The notes beneath the pieces were generated by a model. The model was not told the origin of the DNA. It saw nothing but the letters and a program-made list of their open reading frames with translations, and did no database searches. From the NCBI RefSeq assembly GCF_019393635.1, contig NC_057861.1, forward strand, positions 538,950,211 to 539,014,210: a stretch of 64,000 bases of DNA. Direction: 5' to 3'. The stretch is from Dromiciops gliroides (lineage: Eukaryota; Chordata; Mammalia; Microbiotheria; Microbiotheriidae). Within the stretch, counting starts at the first letter, position 1; the number at the start of each line of letters is the position of its first letter. Positions 10,905-21,402 of this stretch are shown in pieces. The translations under genes were made by a program, and so were the position numbers.

Positions 10905-10968
10905 TTCATTCATTCATTCATTCACTCATTCATTCACTCATTCACTAATTCATTCATTCATTCAGCAA
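10905..10968. repeat. (TTCA)n microsatellite
   Basis: Tetranucleotide ATTC/ACTC units with a few substitutions over about 64 bp. Confidence 0.9.
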
Positions 10969-11311
10969 ATATTCCAGTTGAATTTAACATAAGGCAACTT
11001 GGGGAGAATCCTGGCAAGTCTCACAAACTTTACATTGCCTCTGTTACCTCATATATAAAATTGGAGGAAATAACACTTGCTAGTTTCCTAGCTCTGATTA
11101 CATTTCATCCATAAATACAAGTTGAACACTTCAAGTGTTTGGACATGATGCTATAGAATAATCAGAATGATTCTTTTTGGTCCACTGTTTCTCTTCTTCA
11201 TTCAGAAACAGCAGCACATAGGGAAACAACCCTCTCCCCCAGCCTTTCTATTTTGTCTTTTACCTACTAAGTCTTGTGTACTCCTGGTAATCTGGAACAT
11301 GAGATCTATCC
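10969..11311. other. unassigned intergenic DNA
   Basis: No recognised repeat or coding signal. Confidence 0.4.
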
Positions 11312-12278
11312 TAGTGGTTCTCAAACTTTTTGGTCTTAGGATCCCTTTACAGTCTTCAGACTTGCTGGGAACCCTCCCCCCACACAGTCCCACCAAAGAG
11401 CTTTTGCTAATTAGGTTTTACACATGTTTTGTCTATGTAGGGAATACATATATATATAAAATAATGTGCGTGTATATGTGTGTGTATATGTAAACATTTA
11501 CACACATGTGAGAAACAGGTGCAGACCACCTTCTCAAAATAAGTTCTTTTAGAGCAGCTTTGGTAAGACAAAAGCCTTTATTGCATTCTCATGAGAATGG
11601 GACATTCACAGTAAAGCCAATCAGTGAGTGCCAATGTTGAAAGCAAGCATCTTGTATTCATCTTACACCCTGCCACAATCAGTCCCTCCCCTGAGCCAAC
11701 ATAGGTTGCCAGGCACAAGTTTACAATCTTCCTGGAAGAGTTCTAGCTAAATCTTCCCTGAAATGTTACCCCTCCCATACACATACACCTTCATATGACC
11801 CACGATAGAAAATAGGGTGGAGATTTTAGACAGGAGAGGAGAAGTTAATATTAATAAGTATATTAAACAAGCACAGTAGAGACTAGGGTTAACCTTTTTA
11901 CCTACTTTTCTAGGACACCAGCAAGAGCCAGCTCAAACTGTTTTCCATCTCTAGGCCTGAAAAACTTACTTTTCTCTTTCTTTAGTTGACATAATTCACT
12001 GGATAATACTGCCCTGCTGTTCCCTTGAGAAGATCTCCTCATGTATCAAGCTATTTCTGAGAAGATTTCACCATGTATGAAACTATTACTATTTCTCACA
12101 CATACATACATATATATGTATGTATATATATATATATATATATATACATAGATACATTTACCATATTAGAAACTGAAATATCTTAGTATTATTATGAAAA
12201 TAGTTTAGACCTCATGGACCCCCTAAAAGTATTGCAGAGACACCTAGGAAGCCCCAGACCTCACTTTGAAAACTGCTG
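11312..12278 (+). mobile_element. hAT-Charlie-like transposon split by an LTR
   Basis: The left end 'tagtggttctcaaacttttt' and right end 'tttgaaaactgctg' are degenerate inverted repeats of the hAT type (10 of 14 over the outer bases). Internal text 'catattagaaactgaaatat' and 'cctcatggaccccctaaaag' fits a known mammalian hAT MITE as I remember it. AT/TG-rich microsatellite (11440-11506, 12101-12152) and the LTR at 11507-12100 sit in the middle. No 8-bp duplication is readable. Confidence 0.6.
11507..12100 (-). mobile_element. solo LTR of an endogenous retrovirus
   Basis: A 594-bp unit begins TGTGAGAAA and ends TTTCTCACA, a perfect 9-bp inverted end with TG...CA. Read on the minus strand, an AATAAA signal lies about 70-75 bp from the 3' end ('gcaataaaggcttttgtct'), as in an R-U5 boundary. 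The flanks cacaca and cataca match at 5 of 6 bases, which would suit a 6-bp duplication. No gag or pol sequence adjoins it, so it is a solo LTR. Confidence 0.8.
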
Positions 12279-12430
12279 GTTTAGAACAATCTTTACTAGT
12301 CTGTAAATCTATGACACTGCAAATGCGTTTGGGGTTTGGTCAGGGCTGCGATAGAGGTGTGGCAGCAGCAGAGAAGATAGTTAAATGATATATATATATA
12401 ATTTTGAAGTCAAAAGACATAGTCTAACTG

Positions 12431-12582
12431 GGGAAGCTAGGTGGCACAGTGGATAGAGCACTGGCCCTGGATTCAGGAGTACCTGAGTTCAAATCCAGCC
12501 TCAGACACTTGACACTTACTAGCTGTGTGACCTTGGGCGAGTCACTTAACCCTCATTGCCCAACCAAAAAAAAAAAAAAAAG
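12431..12582 (+). mobile_element. WSINE1-like SINE
   Basis: Full-length: 'gggaagctaggtggcacagt' to 'ccctcattgcccaacc' plus A15. The 12-mer agacatagtcta occurs just before and just after, marking the target-site duplication. Confidence 0.92.
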
Positions 12583-13065
12583 ACATAGTCTATGCCTCAG
12601 AGAGGCCAGTCTTTGTACCCATGGAGATGAGGGAGAGGTGAAAGGGACCCCCAGGAAAGGAATGATAGAGGAATGAAACTTAAGGCCACTGGCCATTGTG
12701 AGACAAAGATCAGGGACAGTGGCTTACAGGGAGTGAGCACAATTCCTCAGAACATAGGTAGGTAAGGCAAAGCTCATTAATATCAAACTATTCATGGCTC
12801 TTCCAGTCTGTGATAGACTTGGCAAATTTGTTTTTCTTTTTGTATGTCCCACCATACTTATCCCCCTTCCTCCAACCTCTCTTTGCAAAGAATCCTGAGT
12901 CCAGGCTCTCATTCCTTTCTTCATTCATTCATTCATATTTATTTCTTGAGTACCTAGGTCATCCTTCTCTCACATGTGAAGCATATGGAACACCATGAAC
13001 TCCAGGCTCAAGGTATTCTGTTTATCCGTTGTCAGTTAAAACTAGGGTTCCTGAGTCTCCACCAA
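12583..13065. other. unassigned DNA with a short (ATTC)n patch
   Basis: A small ATTC repeat lies near 12920-12935. Nothing else is recognised. Confidence 0.4.
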
Positions 13066-13220
13066 TATGTTGGTGGGCCTGAGTTTGAATTCCCATTAGC
13101 TTTAGCACTTCCTACCCATGGAACTTTGGGAAAGTATCTTCCCCTCTCCAGGGTTCAGTTTCCTCATTTGTAAAATGAGAAGCTTGATTAGGTGACCTCT
13201 AAAGTAACTTTAAAGTCCTA
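13066..13220 (+). mobile_element. MIR3-like SINE
   Basis: 'ggttcagtttcctcatttgt', 'aaaatgagaagcttgatta' and 'ggtgacctctaaagtaac' follow MIR3 order. Confidence 0.7.
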
Positions 13221-13281
13221 ACAAAAGTTCATAAAACCTAAAAGTTCTAAACCTTATGATCTCTGATCCTAAAAAGGAAGA

Positions 13282-13420
13282 ACTATTCCTATTATTATCA
13301 CTGTGTTATAGAAATTGCATTAAGTGCCTTGTCACTAGTAAATGTTAGAGGAAGCATTCGAACTAAAATCCCTGCAACTACAAGTCAAGGCTCTTTCTGT
13401 TTTTCCATGTTGCCTCTATT
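13282..13420 (-). mobile_element. MIR fragment
   Basis: 'attattatcactgtgttata', 'agtgccttgtcactagtaaa' and 'attcgaactaaaatccc' give a decayed reverse MIR. Confidence 0.5.
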
Positions 13421-13544
13421 TTTGATATACCTCCCCCCAAATCTCCATTTTTTGTACAAAATTCTTGAATAAACCCCTCAGTGCTATTGTCTTAGATTTG
13501 GCAGGGGATGGGGGTGGGTGGGAGAGAAGGGGCAGACAGGTTCT

Positions 13545-13715
13545 AACATGAACTACAGTGGCACATTGGAAAGCGGGGTGCTGGCTGTGAAGTCAGAAGG
13601 CCAAAGTTTGAGTCCCAATTCTGGACTTATTCTTACTGTAACCTAGGGCAAGTAATTTGACCTCTCTGGGCCACAGTTTCCTCATCTATAGAATGACCTG
13701 ATGATATGATGCTCT
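13545..13715 (+). mobile_element. MIR-like SINE
   Basis: 'ctggctgtgaagtcagaagg', 'ctgtaacctagggcaagtaa' and 'cacagtttcctcatctatag' mark the + strand core. Confidence 0.7.
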
Positions 13716-14011
13716 TCCACAATTATATTTTCTTTTGAATTTCTGAAAAGGGGATCCCTTTTCAGTATGAGAAAGAGGTTTTGGAGGTAGTGAATATTTT
13801 TCTGTGTTCATGGATACATCTTGGTCTGCCATATTGGACCAGGGCATCTCAGTACAAGAATGTGGATGGCTCAGTGCAAATCCATAAAGGTGCCTTTTCC
13901 CATGGACAGTCAAGTAGCCTTGTTATTGGATAGCAGCCCACTTCATTACAAGGTACTCCTGTTTTAAAAAAAAAAACTGCCTCTATTTTCTGTTTCCACT
14001 TTAATGGTTTT

Positions 14012-14190
14012 CAAACTCTGAAGTCAGAAGGCCTAGGTTCAAATCCTGCTTCCTGTCATTTACTATCCACGTGACTATGGACAAGTCATTCGACTTCCTT
14101 GGTCCTCAGTTTACCTCATCTGTAAAATAAGGGGGCTGGCTTAGATGGCTTCTAAGGTCCCTTTCTGATCTAAACCTATCATTACATATG
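14012..14190 (+). mobile_element. MIR3-like SINE
   Basis: 'ctgaagtcagaaggcctagg', 'cctcatctgtaaaataaggg' and 'ggcttctaaggtccctttct' follow MIR3 order. Confidence 0.75.
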
Positions 14191-15611
14191 TGCTGTAGGT
14201 GCCATGGAAATGAAAGTCTCTGGAGAATGTGGAAAATACACACTGAGAGAGGAAGTGTCAAACTCATTCCAGGCATTCAGCATGAATCACTTCTCATAAA
14301 GGAGGTCTCCATCTATCAGATTTGTCACAGAAATTAATTACTTTGATTGTGTTTTATCTAAAATCACTGCAGGTACCATTTAATTTGTTTCAAAGGGATA
14401 AGTGGATGTCCTCTGATACAGTATTTTAAAAGGCACATTTTTTGGATAACTAACTTGATCTAGGCATAAATTCCTAAGGAATGAATATTTGGCTGGGGTA
14501 AAAGAAGTATTTTCCATTAAAATGGCAGAAGTATACCACTCATCTTCTCATGGAGTTTACTCAATCAGTTAACAAGAATTTATTAGGCACTTGCTGGTTA
14601 CCAAGCACTGTGTTAATCAGTGAGGATGCAAGGACAATTTACTGTCCATTATATGCTGAGGAGACAGATAACACCTCTTCCCCTCATTCTGTGCCCTGAT
14701 ACCTGGGACCCCACAGTGTTAGCAACTCTTCTAGGATTTTATAAAATGGTTTAGATCCAACCTGATGCTAAATGCAAAACAGATGCTTGAAAGGAATTAG
14801 ATCTTTAGATTCCATAGACATATGGAAAATTAATTACTTTTTCCAATGCCAAATTTAAAAATACACATATATTTTAGATATGGCCCACGGCCATTTGAAT
14901 ACTACTTAAAAATAAAATCCGATGTACCCACTGGCGTTTGACAATGATGCAGCGGTCTTGGGATTCCAGAAATGCATTAGACATAGGGAAGAGCCAGCCA
15001 TATGGAACAGTTCTGAGTTAAGAAATCCACATCTTGGGCTGTGACCATCTTCTGCTCACTAGTGTTTTCAATTAAAGTTCAGCTTCCCACCCCAAAAGAA
15101 GACTTCAGGAAATGTGTCTGGTAAGAACATGGGGAGATGCACTTCAGGCTCAGTGTCCTGGTGATTTTAATTGCACATGAAGTGATAGGGTAGTTAACAT
15201 TTACTCCCCACCTCTATTTCTTCCAACCCCCCCCCCCATCAATTTCATTTTCAACAACATCAGAGTGACTTAGTACTGAGGTATGTATTCCAGCTTGTGT
15301 GTATTGTCTCTTTGTGTATTTGTGTTTATCCCAAACCGCATGGTTTTAGAGAAACATGGTCTGATTTCAAATGTGCCAAAGAACTCATTCCTATTACCAG
15401 AAAAGCCCACACAGCTGCTCAAAATATCCTCAAAAGTCAGTCAGGGAGGGCGGAGAGTTTAAAATCGAGTAGGTGACAATTTCAAGTCCATAAATATGAG
15501 TTCAGCAAAAATTAATGTTTTTTTTTTCTTACCTAGCGACGGTACTTCATTAGATCTACTTTGATGAGAGGTTGGAGGTGGGGATGGAGGGGGAAGTACT
15601 CACTTGAATGA
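14191..15611. other. repeat-poor unique DNA
   Basis: Apart from a weak 'tttattaggcacttgctggt' patch near 14580 and short homopolymers, no interspersed repeat is seen over about 1.4 kb. There is no coding frame with recognisable homology. Such islands may hold conserved non-coding elements, which sequence alone cannot show. Confidence 0.4.
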
Positions 15612-15808
15612 AGAGGGACAGTGAGAGAATACTGGTTCTTGAGTCAGAAGAGGCTCAAATGCTGTCTCCAACTCATACGATCTGTGTGACTGTGAGTAAG
15701 TCACTTAACTTGGCTTTCCTGAGTCTCAGTTCTCTCATTTACAAAATGAAAGGGGTCAAACTAGATGGCTTCTGAGGTTCCTTCAAGCTTTTAGTCTGGA
15801 ATCCTATA
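15612..15808 (+). mobile_element. MIR3-like SINE
   Basis: 'gtgtgactgtgagtaagtca', 'ctcatttacaaaatgaaagg' and 'gatggcttctgaggttcct' follow MIR3 order. Bases 15629-15703 are the likely source of a 75-bp copy at 16711-16785. Confidence 0.75.
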
Positions 15809-15846
15809 ACATCACAGTTCCACTAGGGCATCAGCGTAGATGCAGG

Positions 15847-16107
15847 ATGGGCAGCAAGGTGGCAGAGTGGATAGAACAGTGAGCCTGGGGTCAGGAAATT
15901 CAAATCTGGCCTGAGTTCAAATCTGCCCTCAGACACTGCCTAGCTGTGTGATCCTGTGCAAGTCACTTAACTGTTTGCCTTATTTGCTCATCTGTAAAAT
16001 GAGCTGGAGAAGGAAATGGCAAAGCACTCCAATATCTTTGACAAGAAAACCCCAAATGGGGTCATGAAGAGTTGGACATGACTGAAAATGACTGTACAGC
16101 AACAAGA
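15847..16107 (+). mobile_element. Mar1-like CORE-SINE
   Basis: Full length: 'gggcagcaaggtggcagagt', 'ctgtaaaatgagctggagaa', 'aaaccccaaatggggtcatg' and 'gagttggacatgactgaaaa'. A short part of the head ('aaatctggcctgagttc') is duplicated. Confidence 0.9.
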
Positions 16108-16497
16108 GGTGCAATATGCTAGCAAACCCAAAGCATTTTCTTCCTGTACACAAACACACTGAGCATTTCCTGGAGGATTCAGAAAAATAACACTTCCTTT
16201 ACTGAGTGGCTCTAAAAAATGAAATCTCCTTTATTCCAAGTCTGGTATAAGACTTTGAGTTGGCTTTGAGCCTTCTTCATCTAAGTGCTTTAGTTCTAAA
16301 GAGCATTTAGGTTTTCCAAAGATTTTCTGTCAGGAAGAGGTAGTATTTTGCAGAATTAAAAATTCATTCACTTAGGGTAGAACTTCATTGACTCAGTGTT
16401 ATGGTTCATGGCTGAAATAAAAGGAGGGTACGATTAAGTCAGCAGACTAATGCTGAAGAGCAGTGGGCCCTTTTGTTGGCCATACTTAAAGGAATGG
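16108..16497. other. unassigned intergenic DNA
   Basis: No recognised feature. Confidence 0.4.
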
Positions 16498-16640
16498 GAG
16501 GCAATGTGGTCTTCTGGAAAGTGTACTAACTCTGGAGTTAGAAGACCTCTGACTCTTACTCCCTTTAAGATTTGGATGAGTCACAAGCTCCCTGGGCCTC
16601 AGTTTCCTTTGTAGCTAGATCCATGATGCTGTTAAAGACC
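16498..16640 (+). mobile_element. MIR-like SINE
   Basis: 'ctctggagttagaagacctc' and 'tgggcctcagtttccttt' mark the core. It ends in 'ctagatccatgatgctg'. Confidence 0.65.
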
Positions 16641-16681
16641 AAGTGGCTTAACTGAAGACACTCAAACATGGGAGAAAGGGG

Positions 16682-16823
16682 AAGAAGACAAAGACAACAC
16701 ACCTATAACTATACTGGTTCTTGAGTCAGAAGAGGCTCAAATGCTGTCTCGAACTCATACGATCTGTGTGACTGTGAGTAAGTCAAAGACAACAAAGAAG
16801 ACAAAGACAACACACCTATAACT
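16682..16823. repeat. templated insertion: 75-bp copy between 29-bp direct repeats
   Basis: Bases 16711-16785 repeat 15629-15703 with one substitution (C to G at 16751), at an offset of 1082 bp. A perfect 29-bp direct repeat flanks the copy at 16682-16710 and 16795-16823, with 9 bp of filler (aagacaaca) on the right that repeats part of the flank. The source is a private stretch of one MIR3-like copy, so the similarity is not just family resemblance. Confidence 0.9.
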
Positions 16824-17390
16824 AGGACAGGTGTTCGTATCTCCCAAACTTGGACAGCACCCCATACCCAAAACCAGGGCAACAGTCAAGAGTGCCAGAA
16901 ATGGATGTTGAAGAGAGGTTAAATGGGTCAAACCCTGGCATTGCTAGAGAACGTGGGTAATGCTAGTCTTTACACCAAGGCAGTTTGTAGGGTAATGGGT
17001 CCTTCATAAGTTTTTACATCAGGGCAGTTCCCAGGGATTTGAAATAGACTGGGCATTTTATAGTGGGGATGGGGGTAAAGTCTGGGTAGGCACATCTGAT
17101 TGGCCTCCAATTGAGGACATCCCAGGCTGAGTGCTTGGGAGCTGGAAGCATCTAGTTTAGTATATTTCAGACACAAAAAGGTGAGCATGGCTAAGACAGA
17201 GCCAGCCTACTAGAGAAAGATCAATCCATAGAAACCTTACAGTTGCCTCAGTTATACTGAGTGTTACAGAGGAATGAAGTGTTCCACACAATTTAATGCT
17301 TCAGTTAATCTAAGTTCACTGAAGGAGGTTGAACTAGATAGGTTCTGAGGTCCCTTCCTTTTCTAGATCTGTTATTGTATGAAATCATTC
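16824..17390. other. unassigned DNA ending in a MIR3-like 3' piece
   Basis: Nothing is recognised until 17318-17390, where 'ggaggttgaactagatagg' and 'ttctgaggtcccttccttt' give a MIR3-type ending. Confidence 0.45.
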
Positions 17391-17865
17391 TAAGTACTAG
17401 GTTTTTTTTTTTAATTTTTAACCACTTGGGATGAAAATCCTTCTAAAATGCATCACTTAATTCAAACTTTACAATAATTGCTAACAGTGCCCATTAGCAA
17501 TTGGAGCTCAATCAGAAAATTAGAAAAAAAAAACATCTCTGAAAGAATATAAAACAAAAGAAGATGATTTGATTCAGAGACTACTGTATCGACTTGTACA
17601 GTTTCTTCCATTCTCTCCTATATTTTGATTGTAAATCATGGCTGGACAGAGACCAGAGGAAATCATGCAAACTGCTGATCAAGGCAGTTCAGATTATTGC
17701 TGCCAGACTTAATTTAGGCTGACACTTTTCTTACTTCTCTTTCCATCTCTCCCCACCCCCTGTTCATTAAAGAACAGTGAGTCACCCAGAGTTACATACA
17801 CCACTCTGAGTGGCAAAGTTAATTATAATCTAGGGCTCTTAACCCCTCTTCCAGTCAAGTACTCT
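17391..17865. other. repeat-free AT-rich unique segment
   Basis: No interspersed repeat is visible. ATTA/TAATT cores of the homeodomain type recur (for example 'cattagcaattggagctc'), but such motifs are common in AT-rich DNA. Confidence 0.35.
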
Positions 17866-18016
17866 TAGCCAGATGAGATGCAGCAGAATTTAGTGGCTAG
17901 AATGATGAATTGAGTTTGAATCCTGCCTCAGACTTAGAAAATGTGTAACCTTAGGTAAATAGCTTAACTTCTCTGAGCCAGATCTCTTTTGACTGTACTA
18001 TGAGATAATATGTAGT
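17866..18016 (+). mobile_element. MIR-like SINE
   Basis: 'gagtttgaatcctgcctcag', 'tgtaaccttaggtaaatagc' and 'taacttctctgagcc' give a decayed + strand core. Confidence 0.6.
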
Positions 18017-18326
18017 TATTATTATTGTTGTTTGTCCTTTATTCCTGAAGAGGAATGGGTGATGTCATGACTTGCACTGAACTGGATTTAAGTAAGGGAG
18101 TGCTGTGTAAGATTACCAACCTCATTCTCTTCTTCAGAGCAATCTGGGTCCAGTGGCAAGATATATATCAGGATAACTAGAGATGGCCCCAGATGTTTGA
18201 GGCAATTGGGGTTAAGTGACTCACCCAGGGTCATACAGCTAGTAAGTGTCTGAGGTGAGATTTGAACTCAGCTCCTCTCATCTTCAGGGCCAGTGCTCCA
18301 TTCACTGCACCATCTAGCTGCCCCCA
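18017..18326 (-). mobile_element. long marsupial SINE with distinct 3' domain
   Basis: The right end is the familiar head in reverse ('caccatctagctgcccc'). The left part is a separate 3' domain, reading in reverse 'gttgtttgtcctttattcct', 'gatgtcatgacttgcactga' and 'cagatgtttgaggcaattgg' at the junction. The fusion of a tRNA-SINE head to this tail recurs at 8943-8995. Confidence 0.75.
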
Positions 18327-19145
18327 ACATAATATATAGCAAAATACTTTGAAAACCTTAAATCTATTTTTAAATGTTAGTTATGATTGTCATTAGATCC
18401 TACTTTTAATACATGTTAGTTATGAAACCCTCACAAGTCATTTAACTTTCTAGTATTCCAATCAACCCTTTAAGACCATAAATTACAGAACAGTTACTGA
18501 TTTGCATTGATAGGGGGACAATAAATACTGGAAGTTCTCTTCTATTCAATTGCTCAATGGTCTCCAACTCTTTGTGAACCCCATGTATCCTTTACCCTCT
18601 CTTGAAGTCCATCCAAGTTCATGTTCATTCTCTATATAAAAAAATTAACAGGTCTAGACCAAACATATGTATATGCATACATGTTATAAATACACACATG
18701 CACACATACATATGTAATCAGTCTGCCTTCTGCTGTGAAACTGATCTACATTCTTTAAAATATAGGGAGGTTTTGGATAGCAGAAATGGGAGGGGGAGAA
18801 TGGAAGGAAGGGAGAATCACATTTCTTCTGCAACTGTAGTAGTAATGTTCTAGTGTGTGATATTTATGACAGTTATGCATGTAAGCTGTTTCCTCCGAAT
18901 TCCAAGAAAAAAAATGATGGTTTATTTATAACACAGTTAGAGGGGTTTGAGACAACTTCTGCTGCCTATCGGCTGGAAAGTTTTCAGGAGGTTGCCACAC
19001 TTGGTAGAAGAGATTTTCAAGCTGGGGAATAGGGACCATCAATAAGAAAATAAGGGCAATGCTCAGGAATATCAGTAATGACAGCAATAGTAACATGCTT
19101 ATACATCACTTTGACATGTTTGTTGCATAAAGTGAGACATAAACA
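18327..19145. other. unassigned DNA with a Mar1 tail scrap
   Basis: A reverse Mar1-like tail is hinted at 18545-18590 ('ccaactctttgtgaacccca'). Otherwise nothing is recognised. Confidence 0.4.
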
Positions 19146-19565
19146 AAAGGTGATGGCTCATCCCTATAATCTCTGCTACCAATGAGCCTGAGGCAAGCAG
19201 ATCTTTTTTTTTTTTTTTTTTTTTTGCAGGGCAATGAGGGTTAAGTGACTTGCCCAGGGTCACACAGCTAGTAAGTGTTAAGTGTCTGAGGCCGGATTTG
19301 AACTCAGGTACTCCTGACTCCAGGGCTGGTGCTCTATCCACTGCGCCACCTAGCTGCCCCGGCTAGCAGATCTTTTGAGTTCTCAGTTGCAATGGGCTAA
19401 AGGCAATCAGGTGTCAGCACTGAGTATGGTATGGACAAAATGAGCCCCCAGAAGAAGGGGACTACCATGTTGCTTAAGGGATGAAGCAGCACAGGTCAGA
19501 CACAGCTAGTCAAAGCTCCTGTGCCAATCAGTTATGGGACTGGGCCATGAGTTTGCCTTATACTT
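19146..19565 (+). pseudogene. RN7SL pseudogene: 7SL (SRP) RNA pseudogene, interrupted by a SINE
   Basis: 7SL RNA is the scaffold of the signal recognition particle. The left part follows its 5' domain: 'ggtgatggctcatccctata', then 'gagcctgaggcaagcagatc'. After the SINE at 19204-19360 the order resumes with 'ttttgagttctcagttgcaa', 'ggtgtcagcactgagtatgg', 'aggggactaccatgttgctt' and 'gcacaggtcagacacagcta'. It closes with 'ctcctgtgccaatcagttat', corresponding to the 7SL S domain and return strand. The last ~40 bases are decayed and no poly(A) is seen. Conserved CpG positions have mutated, so it is not functional. Identification is from remembered 7SL sequence. Confidence 0.88.
19204..19360 (-). 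mobile_element. WSINE1-like SINE inside the 7SL pseudogene
   Basis: A T21 run, 'gcagggcaatgagggttaag' and 'gccacctagctgcccc' give a full-length reverse copy. The flanks gcaagcagatc and gctagcagatc form an 11-bp duplication with one mismatch. Confidence 0.93.
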
Positions 19566-19955
19566 AAATCTCAGGTAAAATACACTTTGGGTTTCTTAGA
19601 CTAAGCTTGTCTTTGGACAGTCCTATTATGATCCCCTTCAAATGGCATATTTTCTTCTGGTCCTAAAGTGTGCTTGGTTTTAAGAGTGAAATATTTTGAT
19701 GTCATGAGGATGCTGAAGGAAGAAACAACTGGATTTCCTGGAACATGCCACAGCTGGTCACAATTGACAGTTGAGTGTTAAAACCTCAAAAGGATGAATG
19801 GAAGGATAGAAATTGGTGTTGCCCTATGGTGTGGGTGGGACAGGATGCTGAGGAGATGGTGGTGTGATTTGGGGGCTACTCCCAAATTAGTTTCCCTCAT
19901 ATGACCTTCCACAATGCCTGAAAGGACCATTAATATCATTCTTTCAGGTTAAAAG
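19566..19955. other. unassigned intergenic DNA
   Basis: No recognised feature. Confidence 0.4.
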
Positions 19956-20135
19956 CCATTGACACTCATTGCCTCCACTTCCTCTCCCACTCAATTCTCA
20001 ACCACTTGCAATCAGGCTTTTATTCCACAAATTAATAAACACTTCTCTTTCCAAGGTTACCAATGATCTTTTAATTGCTACATCTAATGGCATTTTTTCA
20101 GTCTTTATCTTTGATCTCCTAGGTATTCTCTCTTT
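19956..20135 (+). mobile_element. L2 LINE ORF2 fragment
   Basis: Contains 'tgcaatcaggcttttattcc', 'ctctttccaaggttaccaat' and 'tgatcttttaattgctac', which correspond to the LQSGF...SKVTNDLL region of L2 reverse transcriptase. It parallels 8280-8360. Confidence 0.8.
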
Positions 20136-20144
20136 CCTTGGCTT

Positions 20145-20235
20145 AGGAGGTATCTGGGTGGCACAATGAGTAAGAGAAATGGATATGGAGTGAGGAAATC
20201 CTGAGTTCAAAATCCTTCCTTGGATGCTTGCTTTT
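20145..20235 (+). mobile_element. SINE head fragment
   Basis: 'aggtatctgggtggcacaat' and 'gaggaaatcctgagttc' resemble a tRNA-SINE head cut short. Confidence 0.5.
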
Positions 20236-20250
20236 GAAAACCTTAAAGTG

Positions 20251-20290
20251 CTCCTCCTCCTCCTCCTCCTCCTCCTCCTCCTCCTTCTCC
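20251..20290. repeat. (TCC)n microsatellite
   Basis: About 13 uninterrupted CTC/TCC units, embedded in pyrimidine-rich L2-derived DNA. Confidence 0.95.
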
Positions 20291-20627
20291 CCCTTATCTT
20301 CTTCCTTCTTCTCCTCCACCCTTCTCTTCCTTCTTCCTATATAAACACTCCCTTGGGGTCTCCTTTGCAGGATCATTACCCACACATATATTCACACAGT
20401 TTATCTTGTAAAGTTCTGCCCTTGGGCCCTCTTTTCTTCTCTCTCTCTTGGTGACCTCAACAGCTCCCATGGATTCAATTATTATTTCTATACAGATGAT
20501 TCTCACATCTATATATCTAGGCCTATTGTTTTCCTTGATCTCTATTTCCATATCACCAGCTCTCTATGTGTGTTCCCCTTAGAAATTTCAAACACAACAA
20601 ATTCAAAGCAAATCATTATCTTTCTTA
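20291..20627 (+). mobile_element. L2 LINE ORF2 continuation
   Basis: 'cctttgcaggatcattaccc', 'cttgggccctcttttcttct', 'ttatttctatacagatgatt' (the Y-A-D-D catalytic region, decayed) and 'tttcaaacacaacaaattc' follow L2 order. Confidence 0.7.
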
Positions 20628-20888
20628 AGGCACCTACATGGTGCAGTTGATAAAGTACAGGATCTGGAGTCAGGAAGACCTGAGTTAAAATCCATCTTCA
20701 GACCCTTACTAGCTGTGTGACCCTGGGCAAGTCACTTAACTTCTCTGTGCCTCAGCTTTCTGATATGTAAGACGGGGCTAATAAGAGCACCTATCCGCAA
20801 GGGTTGTTGCACAGTTCAAATGAGATACTATTTGTCAAGCTCTTGACAAAACTTAAAGTGCTATATAAATGTTAGTTAGTTATTATTC
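20628..20888 (+). mobile_element. THER1-like CORE-SINE, near full length
   Basis: 'ggcacctacatggtgcagtt', 'tgtgaccctgggcaagtcac', 'gggttgttgcacagttcaaa' and 'aaagtgctatataaatgtta' run from head to 3' end. It interrupts the L2 copy. Confidence 0.88.
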
Positions 20889-21387
20889 CCTTCTAAAGTC
20901 ATGCCTTTTCCAAATTCTTCTATTTCTATCTTCATTCTTCCAATCAGTTAGGTCTACAACCCTGGAGTCATTTTTGACTCTTCCCTCTTGCTCACTCTAG
21001 TATCCTTCAGTTCATGTTCATTCTAGTATGCCTTTTCAGTTCTACTGCTACATTAATTTTCTTCTCTTCATTCACATAGCCAACACCTTAGTTCAAGCCC
21101 CATCCCCTCTTATGTAAATTATTGTAATAGAATCATCATTATTTTCTCTACTTCTAATTTCTTATCTTTTCAATTCATACTCTTCACAGCCTACCGAAAT
21201 AGTCTTTCTTTAGCACAGTTCTCACTCCATTGCTTCATCACTCAAGAAATTTCAATAACTCCCTATTGCCACTAACATAAATACAAAATCCTCTTATTGA
21301 CAAGTATTTAAAGCTCCTCATAATCTGGCTCCAGTCTCCCCTTTTCTGGCTTAATTCCCTTAATTCCCTTATTTCCTTTCTCACCCT
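20889..21387 (+). mobile_element. L2 LINE ORF2 C-terminal region
   Basis: L2-type text continues: 'gtctacaaccctggagtcat', 'tcatgttcattctagtatgc' and 'aaaatcctcttattgacaag'. Confidence 0.65.
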
Positions 21388-21402
21388 CCAAGTTAAATTC
21401 TT

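Noticed and set aside
12431..12582. tRNA gene suggested by B-box-like gagttcaaatcc
   Set aside because: The motif is the tRNA-derived head of a SINE and recurs in every copy; no tRNA cloverleaf is intact.
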